From Chloroflexota bacterium (lineage in GTDB: Bacteria > Chloroflexota > Anaerolineae > JAAYEA01): 64,000 nt of DNA. This document shows, one piece after another, positions 9,226 to 19,368 of the stretch; within the stretch, counting starts at the first letter, position 1, and each line of letters begins with the position of its first letter. The notes beneath the pieces are model-generated. The model was not told the origin of the DNA. It did not search any database and saw only the letters and a list, made by a program, of their open reading frames with translations. Position numbers and translations under genes: made by a program. The DNA is taken from positions 1,422 through 65,421 of the forward strand of contig JAIOAV010000003.1 in the NCBI GenBank assembly GCA_019873665.1. Direction: 5' to 3'.

Positions 9226-9609
9226 TTGGCTAGAATCGCAGGTGTAGACCTACCACAGAACAAGCGAGCCGAGATCGGGCTCACTTATATCTATGGCATC
9301 GGCCGGACTCGTAGCCGCGAGATCCTGTCGCGCAGCGGCGTCAGTCCCGACACAAGGATCAAGGACCTGACGGAGAGCGAGTTGAGCCGGCTGCGCGAGA
9401 TCATAGACGGCGAGTACAGGGTAGAGGGCGATCTGCGTCGTGAAGTTGCCATGAACATCAAACGGCTGATGGAGATCGGCTCATATCGCGGGCTACGACA
9501 CCGTCGCAACCTGCCCGTGCGCGGTCAGCGCACCAGAACCAATGCCCGCACCAAACGTGGGCCGAAAAAGACGGTTCCTGGGCGCAGACGGTCCCGGGCG
9601 AAGAAGTAA
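9226..9609 (+). CDS. rpsM: Small ribosomal subunit protein S13
   Basis: The 127-residue product begins [20 protein letters not shown] and contains [12 protein letters not shown] and the basic tail [21 protein letters not shown]13 contacts the P-site tRNA and the A-site finger. The start is a TTG at 9226, six bases after GGGAGG (9214-9219); a second TTG at 9220 abuts that site and is less likely. The 89 bases between rpmJ and rpsM hold no gene. Confidence 0.95.
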   Translation: MARIAGVDLPQNKRAEIGLTYIYGIGRTRSREILSRSGVSPDTRIKDLTESELSRLREIIDGEYRVEGDLRREVAMNIKRLMEIGSYRGLRHRRNLPVRGQRTRTNARTKRGPKKTVPGRRRSRAKK

Positions 9610-9692
9610 TCCACCTGTTTTCTGGCGCGTAGCCTGGGTGGTGGTTTGACCGTTGCCACCCAGGGGAGCTTTAATCTGTGAGGAGAGAGACG

Positions 9693-10094
9693 ATGGGTCA
9701 GAGAAGGCGAACAGCGGCACGACGCCCGGCTCGACGTGAACGAAAGAATATCCCTGTCGGACAGGCGCACGTTCAGGCCTCGTTCAACAATACGTTGGTT
9801 ACGGTTACCGACCTTGACGGAAATGCTATCGCTTGGGGAAGTGCAGGCTCTTCCGGCTTTAAGGGATCGCGCAAAAGCACACCTTATGCCGCGCAGGTCG
9901 CTGCGCAGAACGCTGCGAGGAAGGCGATGGACCAGGGCGTGCGTGAGGTGGACGTCTTTGTCAAGGGGCCCGGCCCTGGTCGCGAGGCGGCGATCCGTTC
10001 GCTACAGGCCACGGGTCTAAAGGTGCGTTCGATCACTGATGTGACACCGATCCCGCACAATGGGTGCCGTCCCCCCAAGAAGCGCCGCGTCTAG
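9693..10094 (+). CDS. rpsK: Small ribosomal subunit protein S11
   Basis: The 133-residue product has the S11 hallmarks [38 protein letters not shown] and the C-terminal [20 protein letters not shown]11 forms part of the 30S platform. The ATG at 9693 follows GAGGAGAGAGA. Upstream in-frame codons would start within the ribosome binding site. Confidence 0.97.
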   Translation: MGQRRRTAARRPARRERKNIPVGQAHVQASFNNTLVTVTDLDGNAIAWGSAGSSGFKGSRKSTPYAAQVAAQNAARKAMDQGVREVDVFVKGPGPGREAAIRSLQATGLKVRSITDVTPIPHNGCRPPKKRRV

Positions 10095-10135
10095 CGCTCG
10101 CGCCGCAGATTATGGGCTATTACGTAGGAGGTTAG

Positions 10136-10771
10136 ATGGCAAGATATACAGAGTCAGTATGCAAACTGTGCCGCGCGCATGGCGAAAAGTTGTTCCTGAA
10201 AGGGGAGAGATGCATGACGCCCAAGTGCGCGCTTGAGCGGCGTTCATACATACCCGGCGAGCATGGACGGAAAGGGCGTTTTCGCCGCAAGATCTCCGAC
10301 TATGGCCTGCAGCTGCACGAGAAGCAGAAAGCACGGCACATCTATGGGGTCTTGGAAGCGCAGTTCCGACGCTACTATCGTCTGGCTGAGCGACAGCCTG
10401 GCATGACTGGCGCGAACCTTTTGTCTATCCTGGAGCGCCGCCTGGACAATATCGTCTATCGTCTGGGATTTGCCGACTCGCGGGCGCAAGCGCGGCAACT
10501 AGTTCAGCACGGTCACTTTTGCATCAACGGGCAAAGGGCGGATATCCCGTCCATGTTGGTGCAGGCCAATGACCGCATCAGCGTGTGCGAGACGAGCCGG
10601 CGCCTGCCATATTTCCAGGGAATGGCCGAGCGATTGCAGGGGGTCTCGCTGCCTGGCTGGTTGAGCCTCGATCCGCAAAACCTGGCCGGCACGGTGTTGT
10701 CGCTGCCGTCTCGGGAGCAGATTGACGTGCCCCTGACTGAGCAACTAATCGTCGAGTATTATTCGCGCTAG
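10136..10771 (+). CDS. rpsD: Small ribosomal subunit protein S4, zinc-binding type
   Basis: The 211-residue product has an N-terminal zinc knuckle with Cys9, Cys12, Cys26 and Cys31. The S4 RNA-binding domain follows at about residues 100-165 ([21 protein letters not shown], then [14 protein letters not shown]). S4 nucleates 30S assembly and represses the alpha operon in other bacteria. GGAGG at 10127-10131 supports the start. The order rpsM-rpsK-rpsD-rpoA-rplQ is the standard alpha operon. Confidence 0.97.
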   Translation: MARYTESVCKLCRAHGEKLFLKGERCMTPKCALERRSYIPGEHGRKGRFRRKISDYGLQLHEKQKARHIYGVLEAQFRRYYRLAERQPGMTGANLLSILERRLDNIVYRLGFADSRAQARQLVQHGHFCINGQRADIPSMLVQANDRISVCETSRRLPYFQGMAERLQGVSLPGWLSLDPQNLAGTVLSLPSREQIDVPLTEQLIVEYYSR

Positions 10772-10822
10772 TAGTTGACTGGCGGCGATCTCGCGAGGGC
10801 GGATTGCTAGCGCAGGAGGTAT

Positions 10823-11833
10823 ATGTTATTGAAGAGCATCACTCCCAAAATCGAAACTGAGGCGACAACCAAGTACTATGGTCGCTTTGTGATCGGTCCT
10901 CTGGAGAGCGGTTACGGCATCACGATCGGTAACGCCCTGCGGCGGGTGCTCCTCTCCTCGCTGCCAGGCGCTGCGGTAACTTCCATTTCCGTGAGTGGCG
11001 TGCCGCATGAATTCTCGGAGATCCCGAACGCCAAAGAGGACATGACGCGGCTGATCCTGAATGTTAAACAGCTTCGTCTGCGCTCCTACGCGGATGGCGC
11101 CGTGACGATGCGCGTCAACGCCGCAGGCAAAGCCGTGATCACCGCTGGAGACATCGAAGCGCCGGGCGATATCGAGATCATCAACCCCGAGCTGCCGTTA
11201 TTGACGTTGGATTCGCCCGATTCGGATCTGGAGATCGAATTCACCGTCGAAAAGGGAAAGGGCTATTCCCCCGCAGAGGAGCGCCCCAAACTCCCGATCG
11301 GGCAGATTCCGGTGGACGCGATCTTTAGCCCTGTACAAAAGGTGAGCTACGTTGTGGGGCGAGCCCGCATCGGTCAGATGACCAACTTTGACAAGCTGGT
11401 TCTCGAGATCACAACCGACGGCACCATTACACCTGCCGAGGCGCTGCGCCAAGCTGCGGATATCCTCGTCAAGCACTTTGCCACGGTGGCGGCATTCGGT
11501 GCAGAGGGCGTAATGCCGGAAGAGGTCGAGTCCGAGGTGGGGGAGATTCCCAGCCGCATCTATGAGATGCCTATCGAGGACCTCGGCCTCTCGATGCGTG
11601 CCTACAACTGTCTGAAGCGGGCAGGCATTGCCAAAGTAGGCGAGGTTCTGGAGCGACTCTCCAAGGGAGTTGACCAGATCCTGGCGATCCGCAACTTTGG
11701 GCGCAAGTCACTGGAAGAGCTCCTGGGGCAGCTGAAGAAGAAAGGGATCGAGATTCCAGAGGCCGTAGCAGCCGGGGAACGAAAAGCGAGCGATGAAGAG
11801 CAGACAGAGGGTGAAGAGGACGAGGAGGCATAA
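10823..11833 (+). CDS. rpoA: RNA polymerase alpha subunit
   Basis: The 336-residue product has the alpha N-terminal dimerisation domain (GPLESGYGITIGNALRRVLL) and the C-terminal DNA- and activator-binding domain (IEDLGLSMRAYNCLKRAGI, RNFGRKSLEEL). A long acidic linker and tail, EEQTEGEEDEEA, ends the protein. AGGAGG lies at 10815-10820. In the RNA polymerase core the alpha dimer scaffolds beta and beta-prime. Confidence 0.98.
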   Translation: MLLKSITPKIETEATTKYYGRFVIGPLESGYGITIGNALRRVLLSSLPGAAVTSISVSGVPHEFSEIPNAKEDMTRLILNVKQLRLRSYADGAVTMRVNAAGKAVITAGDIEAPGDIEIINPELPLLTLDSPDSDLEIEFTVEKGKGYSPAEERPKLPIGQIPVDAIFSPVQKVSYVVGRARIGQMTNFDKLVLEITTDGTITPAEALRQAADILVKHFATVAAFGAEGVMPEEVESEVGEIPSRIYEMPIEDLGLSMRAYNCLKRAGIAKVGEVLERLSKGVDQILAIRNFGRKSLEELLGQLKKKGIEIPEAVAAGERKASDEEQTEGEEDEEA

Positions 11834-11916
11834 CGGCTCCTCTCTATCGCGCCGCTGCAGCTGCATATCGCCATTTGATATCATTAAGCAGGTAACGTGG
11901 GAAAGGGGTTCCCGTT

Positions 11917-12297
11917 ATGAGACATCGAGTAGCTGGCCGGAACTTTGGCCGCACTATGAGCCACCGGAACGCGCTGTTTCGGAATCTGATCACTGCGCTG
12001 TTCCAGCATGGTCGCATTCAGACGACTGAAGCCAAAGCCAAGGCCATCCGTAGCGACGCTGAAAGGCTAATCACTGTTGCCAAGAGAGCAAACCGCGAGG
12101 ATGCCGCCAGCCTGGTGCACGCTCGCCGCGAGGTTGCCAAGATTGTGCGCGACGAGAACACAGCCACCAAGATCTTTAACGAACTAGCGCCCAAGTATCG
12201 GGAGCGAGAGGGAGGCTATACTCGCATTATGAAGCTGGGCGCCCGCCAAGGTGACGCGGCGCCGATGGTGCTGTTGGAGCTCGTGGATCTGGAGTAA
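11917..12297 (+). CDS. rplQ: Large ribosomal subunit protein L17
   Basis: The 126-residue product begins MRHRVAGRNFGRTMSHRNAL, which is diagnostic for L17, and contains TEAKAKAIRSDAERLITVAKR and GGYTRIMKLGARQGD. L17 lies beside the exit tunnel. A purine-rich GGGAAAGGGG precedes the ATG. The 83-base gap after rpoA shows no recognisable gene or terminator. Confidence 0.97.
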   Translation: MRHRVAGRNFGRTMSHRNALFRNLITALFQHGRIQTTEAKAKAIRSDAERLITVAKRANREDAASLVHARREVAKIVRDENTATKIFNELAPKYREREGGYTRIMKLGARQGDAAPMVLLELVDLE

Positions 12298-12339
12298 TCA
12301 CGGCGGATTGAGGGCGACAGAAGCTCATGCTGGCTCTGG

Positions 12340-13107
12340 GTGGCAGACATGCGCAAGGTGCGGGCTACCGTCGAGTATGATGGCACGGCCTACCAGGGAT
12401 TTCAAGTGCAGGTGAACCGGCCCACTATTCAGGGAGCGCTCGAGAAAGCCTTGCAGTCTGTAACCGCGGAGAGCATCCGCATCACCAGTGCAGGGAGAAC
12501 GGATGCCGGCGTGCATGCGCGAGGCCAAGTAGTCCACTTTACAACGGCGTGGCCGCACTCACTGGAGGTGCTCGAGCGGGCCTGGAACGCGCTGCTGCCC
12601 CACGATATTGCCGTGCGCGATCTGCAGCAGGTGTCGGAGGATTTTCACGCGCGTTTCAGCGCCTCCAGCCGAGAATATCGCTACACGATCTATGTGGGCG
12701 CGGTGAGATCGCCGTTGTTGGCGAGGATCTCACACTATCATGCCGAACCGTTGGATGTGGACGCCATGTCGGAGGCAGCTCTCGCCCTAGAAGGCGAGCA
12801 CGATTTTGCCGCCTTCGGACGAGCGCCTTGGGGCGACAACACGGTGCGTGTGGTGCACAGGGCGCAGTTTCAGCGACAGACCGAACCCCTCACGGGAGGG
12901 GAATTGCTCTTCTTTGATATTGAGGCAAACGCGTTCCTGCGGCGCATGGTGCGTCTCATCGTCGGTACGTTGCTTTTGGTAGGCAAAGGGACGCTCTCAC
13001 CGGCAGCGTTCCAAGAGATCTTGTTAGCGGGCAATCTGAACCATCCGATTGCTGCGGTTGTGCCCGCTGGTCTCTGTCTGATGCGTGTCAACTATAACCA
13101 GCGTTGA
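12340..13107 (+). CDS. truA: tRNA pseudouridine(38-40) synthase
   Basis: The 255-residue enzyme isomerises U38-U40 of the tRNA anticodon arm. The catalytic Asp55 lies in GRTDAGVHA, and the family start VRATVEYDGTAYQGFQ is present. The C-terminal half has FFDIEANAFLRRMVRLIVGTLL. The start may be the GTG at 12340 or the ATG three codons later; neither has a strong ribosome binding site. The gene sits between rplQ and rplM, as in many Gram-positive bacteria. Confidence 0.94.
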   Translation: MADMRKVRATVEYDGTAYQGFQVQVNRPTIQGALEKALQSVTAESIRITSAGRTDAGVHARGQVVHFTTAWPHSLEVLERAWNALLPHDIAVRDLQQVSEDFHARFSASSREYRYTIYVGAVRSPLLARISHYHAEPLDVDAMSEAALALEGEHDFAAFGRAPWGDNTVRVVHRAQFQRQTEPLTGGELLFFDIEANAFLRRMVRLIVGTLLLVGKGTLSPAAFQEILLAGNLNHPIAAVVPAGLCLMRVNYNQR

Positions 13108-13161
13108 GCCGCCAGCAGATATCGTGGAAACGGAGAGTAATCTCGAAGGAGTGATCGTGAA

Positions 13162-13590
13162 GTGAAAACTTATGTCGTGAAACCCGCAGACATTAGCCGT
13201 GAATGGTACGTCATTGACGCTAACGGCAAGACGTTGGGACGGTTGGCGACTGAAGTGGCCAAGCTCTTGCATGGCAAGCACAAGCCTATCTTTGCGCCCC
13301 ACATGGATACTGGCGATTATGTCATTGTCGTTAACGCCGATCTGATCCGCGTAACCGGCCGCAAGTACAGCGACAAGATGTACTATCGGCATTCGACCTA
13401 TCCAGGGGGGTTTCGGAGCCAGACTCTGGGCGACCTGATGGAAGACAACCCCACGCGAGCCATCTACTTTGCCGTGCGAGGGATGCTCCCCAAGAATCGC
13501 CTGGGGCGACAGATGATCAAGAAGCTCAAGATCTATGCCGGCAAGGATCATCCCCATCAAGCGCAGCAACCGAAACCGTTGGAAGTCTAA
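13162..13590 (+). CDS. rplM: Large ribosomal subunit protein L13
   Basis: The 142-residue product contains [39 protein letters not shown] and the C-terminal [18 protein letters not shown]13 is an early 50S assembly protein. The start is a GTG at 13162 with GAAGGAG about ten bases upstream. It pairs with rpsI in the conserved rplM-rpsI unit. Confidence 0.96.
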   Translation: MKTYVVKPADISREWYVIDANGKTLGRLATEVAKLLHGKHKPIFAPHMDTGDYVIVVNADLIRVTGRKYSDKMYYRHSTYPGGFRSQTLGDLMEDNPTRAIYFAVRGMLPKNRLGRQMIKKLKIYAGKDHPHQAQQPKPLEV

Positions 13591-13606
13591 GGGAGGCAGG
13601 TAACTC

Positions 13607-14002
13607 ATGGCGGAAGCAAGATACTATTATGGCACGGGGCGTCGCAAGACCTCGGTAGCGCGCGTGCGGCTCTACCCTGGCACCGGCGACATCATCATTA
13701 ATGGCAAGCCGATGGCAGAGTATTTCACGCGTGACCGCGACCGTCTGACAGCATCCGAACCGTTGCAGACCACCGACATGGCCAGCAAGTTCAGCGTCAT
13801 GATCAAAGTGGAGGGCGGCGGGGTCTCTGGGCAAGCCGATGCTGTCCGACACGGTATCTCCCGCGCTTTGGCCGAAGCCGACCCCAATCTCCATAGCCTC
13901 CTGCGCCAGCACGGACTTCTCACGCGCGATGCGCGAGCCAAGGAGCGGAAGAAGCCAGGGCTCAAGAGGGCGCGGAAGGCACCTCAGTACACCAAGCGCT
14001 AG
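13607..14002 (+). CDS. rpsI: Small ribosomal subunit protein S9
   Basis: The 131-residue product has YYGTGRRKTSVARVRLYPG at the start and ends in KKPGLKRARKAPQYTKR, the S9 tail whose final arginine or lysine reaches the P-site tRNA. GQADAVRHGISRAL is also typical. GGGAGGC at 13591-13597 supports the start. It is the last gene of the superoperon before the hairpin at 14072-14108. Confidence 0.96.
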   Translation: MAEARYYYGTGRRKTSVARVRLYPGTGDIIINGKPMAEYFTRDRDRLTASEPLQTTDMASKFSVMIKVEGGGVSGQADAVRHGISRALAEADPNLHSLLRQHGLLTRDARAKERKKPGLKRARKAPQYTKR

Positions 14003-14071
14003 AAGCGGCCTCCAAACGGCAAAGCTACCCGCCGCGCCGATTGTTGTGTGGCGGCTATTGAGATCACATGT

Positions 14072-14108
14072 AGGAAGGGCAGTGCTGAAGGTTTGCACTG
14101 CCCTTCCT
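14072..14108. terminator. Strong hairpin between convergent rpsI and the UbiA-family gene
   Basis: A perfect 14-bp inverted repeat (AGGAAGGGCAGTGC and its complement) encloses a 9-base loop. It lies between the 3' ends of the rightward ribosomal operon and the leftward UbiA-family gene, so it probably ends both transcripts. The U-tract is short on both strands. Confidence 0.75.
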
Positions 14109-14137
14109 TGTCTCTGAAATCAGGCGCGCAGTCGGCT

Positions 14138-15019
14138 CTACGGCTGAAGGTAGAGCACAACAACCATGAGGATGCCGCACAGAAGGATATCCACCAGAAG
14201 CGGCATATCCTTGAGGAAAAGCTCCTCTGGCTCGCCACCTAGCTGTCGCACATGAACGAGGTACAGATAGCGGAACACGCCATAGATGACGAACGGAATC
14301 GTCAGCATCATGCTGTGATTGGCGGGGAGATTGGGCGCAGAAAAGGTGTAGAGCGAATAGGCCATAATAGCCCCAGACGTGACGATGCCGGTCATCTCGT
14401 CCAAGAAACGACCGTTGTACTCCTGAAGGATCGCACGGTGCTCGTTGGCCCCCTCCTCAAGCACGACAAGCTCGTTGCGTCGCTTGCAGAGGGCGATGAA
14501 GAGAGAGAGCAGAATCGTGAAGAGGTAGAGCCAGGGAGAGAAACGCTCCACGCCAACGACTATGGCCCCAGCAGCCACCCGCAGCACATAGCCGGCAGCG
14601 ATGGTCATCACGTCTATGATGACAATGTTCTTGAGCCAGAAGGTGTAAGCGATATTCTGCAACAGGTAAACGAAGAGGATCGCCGTAAGCAGCGGGCTGA
14701 TCAGGTAGGACAATGGCAGGCACACGAGCGGCAACAGGATCGCCACCGCTTTTGCCACGGTTGGCGAAAGTTGGCCCGACGGAAGCGGGCGAGACCGTTT
14801 CACGGGATGGAGCTTATCCCGCTCGATGTCGCCCAGATCATTGAGCAGATAGACCGCGCTGGAGACAAGCGAGAAGAGAATAACGGCAAAGATCGTTCTG
14901 AACAGAGGTTCAGTTCGAAACAGCTTTTGGTCGAAAACGAGAGGGACCAAGATAAAGGCATTCTTGGCCCACTGCTTGGGCCGCATGCTTTTCAGGAGCC
15001 CCATCAACAATTTGCACAT
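14138..15019 (-). CDS. UbiA-family prenyltransferase, decaprenyl-phosphate phosphoribosyltransferase-like
   Basis: The 293-residue membrane protein has about eight or nine hydrophobic segments. SMRPKQWAKNAFILVPLVF at the N-terminus is characteristic of the UbiA subgroup that transfers 5-phosphoribose to a polyprenyl phosphate (the DPPR synthase type). The first Asp-rich motif is Asn60-Asp61-x2-Asp64-x3-Asp68. Other UbiA subgroups, such as heme O or quinone synthesis, fit less well. The ATG at 15019 abuts a GGAGG, so translation may begin slightly downstream at TTG 15010 or ATG 15004. A consensus-like promoter lies just upstream. Its role may be to supply lipid-linked sugar donors for envelope glycans (inference). 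Confidence 0.85.
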   Translation of the reverse strand: MCKLLMGLLKSMRPKQWAKNAFILVPLVFDQKLFRTEPLFRTIFAVILFSLVSSAVYLLNDLGDIERDKLHPVKRSRPLPSGQLSPTVAKAVAILLPLVCLPLSYLISPLLTAILFVYLLQNIAYTFWLKNIVIIDVMTIAAGYVLRVAAGAIVVGVERFSPWLYLFTILLSLFIALCKRRNELVVLEEGANEHRAILQEYNGRFLDEMTGIVTSGAIMAYSLYTFSAPNLPANHSMMLTIPFVIYGVFRYLYLVHVRQLGGEPEELFLKDMPLLVDILLCGILMVVVLYLQP

Positions 15020-15045
15020 CCTCCACTAAGCCAATGGTGTTCGTT

Positions 15046-15074
15046 ATATTACAGAGAATACGAGTAATAGTCAA
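15046..15074 (-). promoter_or_regulatory. Promoter of the UbiA-family gene
   Basis: On the minus strand there is a TTGACT -35 (15069-15074), a 17-base spacer and a TAATAT -10 (15046-15051). The predicted start point near 15039 gives a leader of about 20 bases. It is back to back with the tlyA promoter. Confidence 0.75.
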
Positions 15075-15104
15075 TTCGGCTACCAGAACGGTCGCAGTCG
15101 GCGT

Positions 15105-15133
15105 TTGACTTCTGGGCGAGGGTGCGCTATGCT
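15105..15133 (+). promoter_or_regulatory. Promoter of tlyA, predicted leaderless
   Basis: A TTGACT -35 (15105-15110), a 17-base spacer and a TATGCT -10 (15128-15133) place transcription start about seven bases downstream, at 15140. That is the A of the tlyA ATG. The mRNA would then have no 5' leader. Confidence 0.7.
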
Positions 15134-15139
15134 TTGGAT

Positions 15140-15937
15140 ATGAGCAAACAGCGTCTTGACGTGCTTCTCACTCAGCGTGGTTTGGTTGAAAGCCGCGAAA
15201 AGGCGCAGCGGCTGATCTTGGCGGGAGAGGTTACCGTGGATGGCGAGACGATTGCCAAGCCGGGTGCCCAAGTCCCGGCAGAGGCCAAGATCGCCATTAC
15301 GGCCCCCCTTCGCTATGTGAGTCGTGGCGGTATCAAGCTGCAGAGCGCGTTGGATGCTTTCGGCGTTGACGTGCACGGCAAGGTGGTCGCTGATTTGGGC
15401 GCCTCTACCGGTGGCTTTACCGACTGCCTTCTGCAACGCGGCGCAGCTCGCGTCTATGCCATAGATGTAGGATATGGCCAACTAGCATGGACACTGCAGC
15501 AGGATCCGCGCGTCGTCGTCATGGATCGCACGAATGCGCGCTACCTGGAGAGCTTGCCAGAGCCGGTGGATCTGGTAACGATTGATGTGTCTTTCATCTC
15601 TTTGTTGCTGGTACTCCCTGCAGCGATCAGGATCCTTCAGGGCGAAGGAGAGATCATTGCGCTGATCAAGCCGCAATTCGAGGCGGGCCGCACGCAGGTG
15701 GGACGCGGCGGTGTAGTGCGCGCTCCGACGGTGCACCGTGAGGTATTGGAGCGGGTGACACAATGGAGCCAGCAACAGAGCTTGCTGGTCTGCGGCCTAA
15801 TCCCGTCTCCCATCAAGGGGCCGGCCGGCAATATCGAGTTCTTGATCCATCTCTGCCTCGGTGAGGGACAGCCTGTCGCGGACATAGAGGCTGCGATCGC
15901 GCGCTGTTTGCACCTGGCCGAGCAGACCGGTTATTGA
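15140..15937 (+). CDS. tlyA: TlyA family rRNA (cytidine-2'-O)-methyltransferase
   Basis: The 265-residue protein has an N-terminal S4-like RNA-binding domain ([20 protein letters not shown]). A Rossmann-like SAM methyltransferase domain follows, with [15 protein letters not shown] as the SAM-binding motif and [17 protein letters not shown] before it. Family members 2'-O-methylate 16S and/or 23S rRNA; some were once named hemolysin A. A GTG at 15122 would lengthen the protein by six residues but lies upstream of the predicted transcription start, so the ATG at 15140 is chosen. It is the first gene of a likely tlyA-perM-lepA unit. Confidence 0.93.
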   Translation: MSKQRLDVLLTQRGLVESREKAQRLILAGEVTVDGETIAKPGAQVPAEAKIAITAPLRYVSRGGIKLQSALDAFGVDVHGKVVADLGASTGGFTDCLLQRGAARVYAIDVGYGQLAWTLQQDPRVVVMDRTNARYLESLPEPVDLVTIDVSFISLLLVLPAAIRILQGEGEIIALIKPQFEAGRTQVGRGGVVRAPTVHREVLERVTQWSQQQSLLVCGLIPSPIKGPAGNIEFLIHLCLGEGQPVADIEAAIARCLHLAEQTGY

Positions 15938-15969
15938 TATTCTCGTGATTGGTCGTTTGGAGGATGGTG

Positions 15970-17361
15970 ATGGTTTCGCTTTCTCCTAGCCGCCGCGCAC
16001 GCGTCGTTCTGCTCAGCGTGGTGGGGGGCAGCATCTTGCTGATCCTCTTCCGGGCCAGATCGGCTCTGTATCCATTCATCGGCGGCATCTTTCTGGTCTA
16101 TCTTCTCTTGCCGTTAGTCAACCTGTTTCAGGAAGCAATGCCCAGGCAATTGCAGACGCGGCATCTAGCGCGGCCCCTGGCGATCTTGCTCACCTATCTC
16201 CTGGTCATACTGATCCTGGTGGGATTCTTCGCGGTCTTTGTCCCGCTCATTACAGATCAGGTCGGGCAGTTGATCGAGGCTTCTGGCCAATACACCTTGC
16301 AGCTTTTGCAGAATGCCAAAGGCTTTAACCAGGGAGTGATTGACGAGTGGCTGGAGCAGTACCGTGACGTGGTGCCGCAGTGGATTCAGGACGCGATCAG
16401 CGACAACGTCCAGGAGCTCACAGCCACCCTGACGAATACGATGCAGAACATCGTCTCCTGGCTGGCCAAAGGCTTGCAGCGGGCGGCGGGGAGCGCACTA
16501 GACGTTGTTACCTCAACGGTGAGCTTTGTGTTCGGCCTCATCATCATCCCATTCTGGATGTTCTACGTCCTGAATGATGAACACAAGATCATGGATGCCC
16601 TCTATTCGCTGGTCCCGCGACAATTGCGCGCCGACGTGCGCAATCTGCAAGACATCGTCAACCATGTGCTTTCATCGTATCTGCGTGGGCAGTTGCTCCT
16701 GTGCCTGTTCGTCGGCGCGATGGCCACCGGTGGCTTGCTTGTCTTGGGCGTGCACTTTTCCCTCGTTTTGGGCACGGTCGCAGGCATCCTGGAGATTGTG
16801 CCGAATATCGGCCCAGTCCTTGGCGCGATTCCGGCGGTGCTAGTGGCGCTGCTCAAATCGCCTTCGCTGGCGCTCAAGACAGCGTTGCTCTTCTTTGCCA
16901 TCCAACAGATCGAGAACCTGCTCCTGGTCCCCAAGGTGGCGGGCGCAACCGTCAAGCTGCATCCGACAATCACGATGCTGGTCATGGTTATCGGCGCCGA
17001 GGTGGCGGGGGTGTGGGGTGTTGTGCTGGCCGTGCCAGTAACGGCCATTGCACGCTATGTTGTGCACTATCTGTATCTCCGCTCCGGCGAAGAGCAGATC
17101 ACCCCGGAACAGGCGTTGGCAGCGGTTTTGCCGACCGCAGAGACTCGCCCTGCAGGGCGATCCGCGTGGCGCAAGAGGATGCGCCTGTGGTGGCAGCCGT
17201 ACCAAGAGCGGCTCGCGCCAGTAAAACGACGCGCCGCCGCTTGGGTAGCAGCGGCCACGCAACAACTCTTGCTGCGGGGCTACCTCGTCATGCAACGGCT
17301 ACGAGCCTGGCGAGATGGCCTGCAAAAGACCTCGGAGAGCGACCACGAGATCACGCGATAG
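15970..17361 (+). CDS. AI-2E family (PerM/YdiK) membrane transporter
   Basis: The 463-residue membrane protein has about seven or eight hydrophobic segments and the family pattern: paired N-terminal helices, a soluble insert around residues 90-190 and a C-terminal block with LGTVAGILEIVPNIGPVLGAIPA and HPTITMLVMVIGAEVAGVWG. AI-2E family members act as exporters or ion antiporters; the substrate cannot be read from sequence. A basic cytoplasmic tail follows the last helix. GGAGG at 15959-15963 favours the ATG at 15970. It lies 32 bases after tlyA. Confidence 0.88.
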   Translation: MVSLSPSRRARVVLLSVVGGSILLILFRARSALYPFIGGIFLVYLLLPLVNLFQEAMPRQLQTRHLARPLAILLTYLLVILILVGFFAVFVPLITDQVGQLIEASGQYTLQLLQNAKGFNQGVIDEWLEQYRDVVPQWIQDAISDNVQELTATLTNTMQNIVSWLAKGLQRAAGSALDVVTSTVSFVFGLIIIPFWMFYVLNDEHKIMDALYSLVPRQLRADVRNLQDIVNHVLSSYLRGQLLLCLFVGAMATGGLLVLGVHFSLVLGTVAGILEIVPNIGPVLGAIPAVLVALLKSPSLALKTALLFFAIQQIENLLLVPKVAGATVKLHPTITMLVMVIGAEVAGVWGVVLAVPVTAIARYVVHYLYLRSGEEQITPEQALAAVLPTAETRPAGRSAWRKRMRLWWQPYQERLAPVKRRAAAWVAAATQQLLLRGYLVMQRLRAWRDGLQKTSESDHEITR

Positions 17362-17427
17362 AGGCATTCCACACAGCCATCGCGACGAATACTGTTATCT
17401 GACGACCAGAAGGAAAGTTTTGGATTG

Positions 17428-19227
<1,800 letters not shown>

Positions 19228-19238
19228 CAGCAGTGGGC

Positions 19239-19275
19239 GAGGCAGCAGTGTTATACCACTGCTGCCTCTTTTTTT
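19239..19275 (+). terminator. Rho-independent terminator of lepA
   Basis: A perfect 12-bp stem (GAGGCAGCAGTG and its complement) with a 6-base loop is followed by seven T residues. It is the textbook intrinsic terminator for the tlyA-perM-lepA unit. Confidence 0.93.
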
Positions 19276-19295
19276 CACCCTCATGCAACATGTGC

Positions 19296-19324
19296 TTGCC
19301 AGAAAAGGGCCAGTCTGGTAAAAT
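19296..19324 (+). promoter_or_regulatory. Promoter of the envelope glycosyltransferase cluster
   Basis: A TTGCCA -35 (19296-19301), a 17-base spacer and a TAAAAT -10 (19319-19324) match the sigma-70 consensus at five of six positions each. The predicted start near 19331 gives a leader of about 38 bases before the TTG start at 19369. Confidence 0.75.
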
Positions 19325-19368
19325 GGGACACCGCAGCAACCTTAAATGGTGCGAAGGGGGGGGCCATA

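Noticed and set aside
14003-14137. Small gene between rpsI and the UbiA-family gene
   Set aside because: The interval is taken up by the hairpin at 14072-14108 and the ends of two convergent genes; no start with a ribosome binding site is present.
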